Shown here piece by piece: positions 56,801-64,000 of a stretch of DNA of 64,000 bases. Both the position numbers and the translations under genes were made by a program. Every line of letters begins with the position of its first letter. The stretch's first letter is position 1. The stretch is from assembly GCA_030549335.1 (NCBI GenBank), contig CM060194.1, positions 58,804,547-58,868,546 on the forward strand. Direction: 5' to 3'. Below the pieces are notes generated by a model. The model was not told the DNA's origin. It searched no databases and saw only the letters and a list, made by a program, of their open reading frames with translations. This DNA comes from Pontederia crassipes. Its lineage: Eukaryota; Streptophyta; Magnoliopsida; Commelinales; Pontederiaceae.

Positions 56801-58574
56801 TGCAAGTAGCCCCAAATTTTCTTTTCTTTCATGCCAGAGCATGGAGCTTATGACCAGACAATGCAACTTCAATTGCAGCTGGTATCATTTGTACGTACTG
56901 TGAATTAACATATAAAATGCAGATCTTCCAAATTTCATAAAAGCAGAGAGAGAAAATGAACAGTGTCGAATACACGCATGCCATGAAGTTTAGCTTTATG
57001 TTTAATTTGCTCATGGTTAATACTCTCTTGAATCTTATCTAAACTAAAAATTCATCTGACTTTTAAGACACTTCGAAATAAAAAACACCTTCACACTACG
57101 GGTGTCGCTTTAAATTTCTCGTACATTTGTTTGCTGCATAATATCTCTTGTAGAGAAATCTTAACACTCATCAACAACATTCACACAGTAAATTAGCTCC
57201 CTGACAAAAGTTTATGATTAATTTGTGCGTGTATGCTATTAGATAATTTAGGCAATATTCTGCTTTCTGCTACAACATAATAATATTTATATTAAAATCA
57301 AAATCAGTTCATGAAAATTTAGAATGAAGGGAGTCGTATGTTGATATATCAATGAAGGAAAAGATGCTCCAATTTTGATGGAGGGTGCAATAACTTATTC
57401 ATTGAAGTGCCTTTGATGGTTCAGCAATGATGTTGCCTCCTTGATTATGACAAGTACACTAGATAGAAAATAATTCCTAACAATAATGCATTTTTTATAA
57501 AAATAATAAAATAGATATTCCTCGAGCAAATGTGCACATACTATTTGCTTAAAAAAATTCATGCTTTTTAAAAGAAAATTAGTCTAAGACAATTTTTTTT
57601 CAAACTCGATCTAGTATTGAAAAGCTCTAGAATAACTTTGGCTTAGCTAGTCAAAACAACGCTAATAAGTTTTACGGTAAGTTAATTTTAAAAGATAAAC
57701 ACATCCTTATTGGATAAACTAGTATATTACCCGCTAATGTTATAAAAATAAAATTTATATTTGTACAAGAAATAAAATTATTCATAATTTATATTTATAT
57801 TCTAATAAAATATCAAATTTGTAAATGAAAATGCAATTTCCTATATAACATGATTACGTATTATGATAACATTATATATTTAACGTGGAAAGAAAGAAAA
57901 CTTCTTCCTACTTAATCGCGACTATAGAAAGAATATATTTAAGTGACCAATGAAAAAAATGGCATTTATTTCATAACCAATAAATGCGATGGAAGAAGCG
58001 TCAATAAGTCAAACCCTAATTTATTTATTTTTTGTTTATTTCGATTATCATTCCGAGCTACACGAAAGAAAAAAAAAGAATGATAATTGCATAAAAGGAT
58101 TTACCTTTTTAGCAACACAAGATATTATAAAATTGAATTTTAAATTCATTCATCAATCCATTTAAATTTCAATTCATTTAACTCATTATTTCTTTTCGTT
58201 TTTAAGTTGTCAATGATTGAAATATGATTACTTAATAAAAATGACAATTATAATAATTATTATAAATAAATGGCATATGAGCAATGGAGAAAGCATTAAG
58301 AAGAACTCAAATCTTTAACTAGTATGTCATCATAATCATACAGCTAATCCTAAACTCCTAAAAAGCATAAGCGAGATCTAATTTGAACCATAATACATAA
58401 AACACATGTGCAACTAATCATACTCTCATTGTCTCAATTTTTTAAATCTTTGAAGCTTTTTCAGTTTCATAAAAAAATATGGAAAAAATTTATTTGGAAA
58501 GAGGATGAAGTTTAGGAAGATCAAACACAAAACTAAAAGTGAAAACATTGACATAATGATAGGAACATCAAAGG
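53870..58574. other. Long AT-rich spacer after gene 3
   Basis: No supported gene. Two repeat-like stretches were noted: about 55067-55800 ('agtggcggtggcag' at the left, 'gaacctggatacatcaac' near the right, phrases common in plant MITEs) and about 55970-56030 ('aaaagctctttctaaaagctgg'). A frame at 55885-56082 has a signal-peptide-like start (MQSIWLLLLIILCITDVSV), then no recognisable domain; it probably arises within repeat sequence. Confidence 0.4.
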
Positions 58575-58912
58575 AAAAATATGACATAAATTGTGAACCT
58601 CGGGATAGCATGGGCAAAGTTGGACATTGTCATTGAAGTAGTAGCAATCAAATTATCATGAATATTTGGTCTCCTTAAGATCGACCTTAACATTTCTTTC
58701 TTTTTTTTTTTTCTCATTCCAGTAGACAATCAAATGATCTTGGACAAAATATGGACATAAATTGTGAACCTCTGGATAGCATGGGCAAAGTTGGACTTTG
58801 ACATTGAAGAAGTAACAATCAAATTATCATGGATATTCGGACTCCTTAACATTTTTTTTCTTTTTTTTCATTCCAGTAGACAATCAAATTATCTTGGATC
58901 TTTGGTTTCTTT
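58575..58912. repeat. Tandem duplication, 169-bp unit
   Basis: Two units begin at 58578 and 58747 (ACATAAATTGTGAACCTC in each), both ending in a T-rich tract followed by 'cattccagtagacaatcaaat'. Few differences between units, so a fairly recent duplication. No coding. Confidence 0.82.
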
Positions 58913-60559
58913 AACTTATTTTATTTGTCCTTAAAAAGAACTTTATGTCTTATTGAATTAAACCAATTGACTTTTCATCTTATGTAGCTTATGTAATATT
59001 AACATATTAACAATTAAGATTATTTCAATATACTAATATTGTTACTCGATAGTTTATAACAAAATAACATTGTATTAGGCTTAAATATATTTTCTAACAT
59101 GTAACATTTCAGCACACACAGCACGAATGCACTCATGCACACCCACACACTTGATTTATAAAATAACAATAGTGCATTAGAATTAAATTTATTTTCTGAT
59201 GGCTAACCTTTCATCGTGTAGAAAGAAGCAACAACTTTTAAATTTTTAACTTCAAAAAGCAAGTGCAAATATGCACACATACACTCAAAAGACAAACAAA
59301 TAAATTATTGATACAAACGAATCAGTTTGAAATAGTTTTGAAAATAGTGAAGACATAATCAAATAGGAAGATAGAAAATTGTCTCCATCATCTTTTTTTC
59401 CGATTACACAAGGTGGCACAAAGTCTAATACATGAAAAGAAAAAAAATAAATTTAAAAATAAATGGTACACATAATTTTCACAGTGGAATTTAAACATGA
59501 GACACTTGATCTATAAGTCTAAGAGTGTGCCACTGCATCACGCTCGTGTTCTCTTTAACATTGTTTCTGTTGCCTTCTTATATTAAATGATAAATTGCCT
59601 TTAATATTCCAACTTGCTACAATTATACAACAGTCATAACTGAAAGGAAGGAATAGATCAAAAAGAGGTATACATTAAAATTTATTAAATAAAATGTATT
59701 AAATGGAGTGAGTAAGACAATCTCCTTTTATCATAAGAGAAGATAGAAAATGTTGGAAAAATGACAAAAATAGATAGAAGAAGTATAACAATTAGATTAT
59801 TGAAACAAGATTGTTGCTTAATGGTTGATAAAAATAATAAACTTGCATTATGAAGTAATGGTTAACCTTTCATCATTTTAGAAAGAAAGTAAAAAATTGA
59901 CACCCTTAAAATATTAAGCACATATGTAAAAAATTATTTTATCATGACCTACATTTCATCATTTTTATCATCAAAGTGACAACAAATCGATAAATTTAGA
60001 AAGAAAAAAATCTCCCAAGAAGTACTTTATATTTTGTGTGCAAATTATTGATATGAAAAAACTAGTTAACAATAGTGTATATATATATTTAAATAGTAAG
60101 GTAAAAAAATATGGAGAAAAGTTTGATGAGGCCAGTACCAAATGGCCAAGAAATGATGTCCAATCATATTTTGTATGAGCGGACAGACTTTATTTCCATC
60201 CCAAACTGCTCATAACAAAATAATATTTTTGTGATGTAAACATCAATGGCAATCACATAAAAACAAAAATTGATCGGTATATTGCCATCTCCTCCATGTT
60301 CGTCTCTTGGGTCATCTCACTCCCCTCTATTTGTTGTGGTCTTTAGGTTTCGTAACACAGCTTTTTAAATCTCATCAATGGAGCTCCCTAACTTCTTCTC
60401 ATACTCCAATCATCTGTTGATTCTTGGAGAACAACTCGGTTGATGTCGGTGCTAGATTTTGGAGTCAATGTAATCAATGTGTTACTCGCTTGAGATTCCT
60501 CAAAGTTTATAAAAGGGGAAATTAGAGTACTATGGTCATGCAAGACGAATAAAATCTGC
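58913..60559. other. AT-rich spacer
   Basis: No gene. 'taacctttcatc..t.tagaaagaa' occurs twice (about 59205 and 59865), suggesting degraded repeat sequence. Confidence 0.4.
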
Positions 60560-63027
60560 CTTGATGTGCATCTTCTAATAACTCCAATTTTTTAATAGGG
60601 GCATTTAAGTCATTTGGAGGAAACCCTAAGAAACCATGAGCTAGACTCTATAAACACCCCCCTCCCCAACCCCCCAAACCCTCCCTCTCCTCTCTTTTCT
60701 TATTTCTCCCACGCGATGGCTGCAACTTAGGATGAGGAAGAAGGAAGAGAACTAGAAAGAAGAAGAGGGCAAAGAGGAAGAGGACATGGACAAAGGAAAG
60801 GGGATTAACATTGAGGAAGAATAAGATCATGGGTACGTAAAGGAGAACCAATCCTTCTCTCCCCTCTCGATGTTTTTTATTTTTGGTTTGAGAGATCTAA
60901 GAAGACCCTAGTCTTTGGTAGGGATTGTGATTGAGGGTCACACATGCATTAGATCCGAAGGTTTCTCATATATGATTCATGTTCTCGAAATCCCATGTTA
61001 AATTCTTATGCTAGGGTTCCATATTGTGAGATTTACGATGAACCATAGATTTTAAAGAATTGATGATTTCGTATGTCTTTCATGTGTTTTGATGCCTATC
61101 AGTATATAGATCAAGCATAGACCCTTTGGGATGCATTGTATTGCATTTTCCTAAAGTTTCATTGAAAAGCATCAAGACGCAAGCTCAATACGGGCTAGAG
61201 GGTGTTAATACGGGCAAGAGGATTTCAATATGGGCTGCTAGTATTTTCTGGTGTGAGGTCAATACAACCTGAAGGCAAAAAATATGACCTAGAAGGGAAA
61301 AATACGACCAGGCCGTATCGAACTCGATGGACAAAAATCGTATCTCATGGCCGTGACACTAATGAGTACGGCCGTGACACTAATGGACACGGCCTTGTCC
61401 AACACTTAAAAGCAAAAATGGACCATTTTATAGCATGGTCACGGGCGTGAAAACTCCATCACGGCCGTGACCGACAAAAAAAAGAATATACGTTATATTC
61501 AAAGTTATTTTCAAAGCATTTATGCTTTGAATTGATGCTTGATGAATGTATATGACACATAAATATACAAAATGTATCTTCAAGCGTAATTAGGCTAAAA
61601 TATGAAGAATGGTTGATGTATTGCAAAACACAATCTACCTAAAGTTGAAGAAGAATATCTCACTCATCAATGTTGAGAAGCAAAGTTCTACATTTATGTA
61701 TGTACTTCAAGGGGATCTAAGCCCGCGAAGTAAAATTCTGCATTTGTATATGTACTTCTCAAGGAACAAAGTCCCTCATCAGAAAGTGTGCATATTTTCT
61801 GGAATAAAATCTCTCACTATGATAGTGTGCATATTCTTCGAAATAAAGTCTCTTACCATTATGATGTGTGTGTTCCAAGATGTGGCCTAAGATGATGTGA
61901 TATGATTCTTTCAACTATGTTAAGATCAAAGATGTTATAAGATAAAGAATGAAAGTGAAGTTAAAGTAACTTATGACAAAAAAAGAATGTTAAGATGATG
62001 ATGATAAAGTAAAGATACACTTATGTATGTACTTCAAGGAGATATAAGCTTAAAAAGTAAAGTCCTGCATCTGCGTATTTACTTTTCAAGGAACAATATT
62101 CCTCATCATAAAGTGTGTGTATTCTTAAAGATGATTAGGAGTAAAGTTTCTCACTATTATGATGAGCATGTTCTTAAGTATGACTTATGATATAGAATGA
62201 AAATCAAGATGTTATTATGAGATAAAATATGAAGGATGAAGATGACACATGAATGATCACATAATAAAGAAAGAAAAGAAGAATGAAAGAAGATCCAAAG
62301 GGTTATAAAGCAACTCAGAGGAGATGTAAAGTATGAAAGAAGTCAAGAAATAAGCATTAAGGATATATGAAGAAACTCCTAAAATGTACATGACAATGAA
62401 AATGAAATGAAGTGATATGTTATGTCATGTATGTGATGAATGATATGAATGCATATTTCTATTGTATGGTACTTGTTGATAATGGACCTGAAGTTAAGTA
62501 GGTATGGCATAATAGTTATGTTTCATGAATATTATATGAAGAATGAATGTAAGTGTTATGTAATGTCATGTAAGGATCATCATATAGTTCATGGCATGCA
62601 TGTTTACATGTTATGTTATTATAATGATAAATGATGCATCGCATATAGTATCATGTGATAGGATATCATGACATGCATGACATTTACATACTCTAACTGT
62701 GAAACCCTGCACTCTGGATCCGTGCAAATAATCAAGATTAAATGATGAATATCAGCTCAAGCTCATGACGAAGTGTTGCACATACTTAGGTCAAATAAGT
62801 TCTAGTTGAACATTGAGATGCTATGTACTGATGTCTTTAGTCATTTGAGGTCCCATGACTTATTAATTGAAAAAGATTTTATATGGTTCAAATAAAGTTT
62901 TATTTATTATGATTTTCAGTAAAATATTAAAGTCTTTCGTTGTTAAAGGATGCATGGAGAACGGGCTAACGGTGCGAAATTTTCCTAAATGACCAAAACT
63001 TTTAGGGTAAATTTTCGGGTCATTACA
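60560..63027 (+). mobile_element. Probable Ty3 chromovirus-type LTR (solo or isolated)
   Basis: The right end reads TTTTCGGGTCATTACA (63012-63027), a Tekay-like LTR end. Near the left is AATAGGGGCATTTAAGTC (about 60595), close to the phrase that lies about 45 bp inside the solo LTR at 42711. A TATA-like TATAAACAC at about 60650 is followed by a C-rich leader, as in U3/R. Multiple ACGGCCGTGAC phrases lie at 61350-61475, and a duplicated segment at 61685-61880 / 62010-62190. Exact left end and target duplication not found. No internal domain. Confidence 0.5.
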
Positions 63028-63049
63028 CATCTTGCATACATGTGGATCT

Positions 63050-64000
63050 TCGTGGGAAGCGATTGTGTCACTGATGCGTGTAGAATTGATAGCAAACGCT
63101 AGCAAATGCATTAATCGCTCAAGTAATAAAGTGAATGAATAGAGTTATTGTTCCCACGAGAATGGTTTATAACTTAGATTTTATTTTAACCTTGTTAATT
63201 GAGAAATTAAGTAAATATAGGAATTAAAAGAAAATAATAAAAATAAAGGAAATGATCACTGAAGAAATAATGATTTGATGATGAAGGCACCTAATTATCA
63301 CCACTAAAATATAATGAATTTTCTCAACTTAAAATTAGTCGAATCAATAACAGAATTTCCAAAATTAGTTAAACAATATTTCAAGTTTTAACTACTATCT
63401 TATGAATAATTAAAATAAATCAATCCTTTCCATTTTTAATTTACTTAATTAAATCATAAGATGCATTAAAATGGAACTAATATTAATGGCTTTCTCAAGT
63501 TACCTTAATAACTACACAAATTAGGTCTCTTTCAATTTTCCAAATTGTGGCATAAAATAAATAAGATCAATCCTAGAAACTATTATAAAAATAATCACTT
63601 CTTCTTAGATAGCAATCAAATCATAAATCATGGAATCAAAGGAAAGCATTAAACATGAAATTGCAATGCTATTAATGACTCAAACTAAATTAATATTAAG
63701 AAGAATCCAATACATAAATAGGGTTCAACTAGGATGACCCTAATGAAAGAATAAATATGAGACTAACAACATCAAATCTAATGTAAAAGATTGGGAAAGA
63801 AAACGAAGAACTTTGCCAGCCGCTGTGCACGTGCTATCGCGACGGCAAAGCTTCACTATTGTTCTCGAACTTCTCCTCTTTGTAGGCTTTAAATCTACGA
63901 TCTTGTGATGCTTTTTCAAGTCCTCTTCTGCCTCCTTTTATAGGTTTTCTCGTCACTCAATAAAAGAAATCGAAAATATATCTAAAAAGTGAATAAAATG
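63050..64000 (-). mobile_element. Probable Ty3 LTR edge continuing beyond the window
   Basis: The phrase 'caagtaataaagtgaatgaatag' with 'ttgttcccacgag' after it (63118-63162) resembles the LTR region next to the PBS in plant Tat-type Ty3 elements. The element would run off the right edge. Nothing else diagnostic is visible; low confidence. Confidence 0.3.

Noticed and set aside
1-64000. CRISPR arrays, operons, rRNA or tRNA genes
   Set aside because: No regularly spaced repeat-spacer array, no operon layout and no recognisable rRNA or tRNA seen; tRNA absence was judged by eye only.

Overview
This window is AT-rich nuclear DNA from a flowering plant, probably a eudicot. The evidence is a spread-out cluster of intronless nepenthesin-type (A1B) aspartic-protease homologues lying among plant transposon families: Ty1/copia elements with a PBS matching initiator tRNA-Met, Ty3 LTRs, CACTA elements with CACTACAAGAAAA ends, hAT MITEs with 8-bp target duplications, and an L1-type LINE. 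No prokaryotic feature (operon, CRISPR, IS) is present. I cannot name the species.

Only three host genes can be supported, all on the + strand: 9608-10972, 31337-32694 and 52631-53869. They are paralogues of about 410-454 codons, moderately GC-rich, in a much more AT-rich background. All keep the nepenthesin fold signatures (cysteine-rich NAP insert, GLGRG.LSL.SQL, LG..QQQN..F.YDL). All have damaged catalytic motifs: DTMGS/DSKS in the first, DTTDS/DTTS in the second and NTADS/TTGT in the third. All also lack the usual YGDGS flap. They therefore look like secreted pseudo-proteases, possibly a binding or inhibitor clade, rather than working enzymes. Genes 1 and 2 end in a GPI-anchor-like hydrophobic tail; gene 3 does not. 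Gene 2 carries a one-base frameshift in its signal peptide and a CACTA element ending 55 bp before its ATG, so it is probably a pseudogene.

Layout. 1-9200: a probable Ty3 fossil, a palindromic MITE, a composite region with minisatellites and an old CACTA copy, a 1.1-kb foldback element, a LINE RNase H scrap and hAT MITEs. 9246-11600: gene 1 with a TATA box and a 3' MITE that has grown a (GAT)32 microsatellite. 11598-16390: copia fossil with a nested hAT MITE, then a CACTA-like GCGTC motif array. 16390-21910: repeats split by a gag-only copia element on the - strand. 22000-31281: two short non-autonomous CACTA elements, one nested in the remains of another CACTA. 31337-33003: gene 2 and a 3' minisatellite. 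34297-38850: a second gag-only copia element, + strand, with a perfect target duplication. 39201-41200: CACTA remnant with transposase N-terminus. 41690-47335: LINE split by a 2.6-kb solo LTR. 47570-51761: MITEs and a hAT BED-finger scrap. 52631-53869: gene 3. The rest is AT-rich spacer, a tandem duplication and Ty3-type LTR sequence at the right edge.

The genes do not form a pathway. The cluster is a local gene-family expansion whose spacers have been inflated by nested transposons and whose members are diverging in active site, anchoring and integrity.
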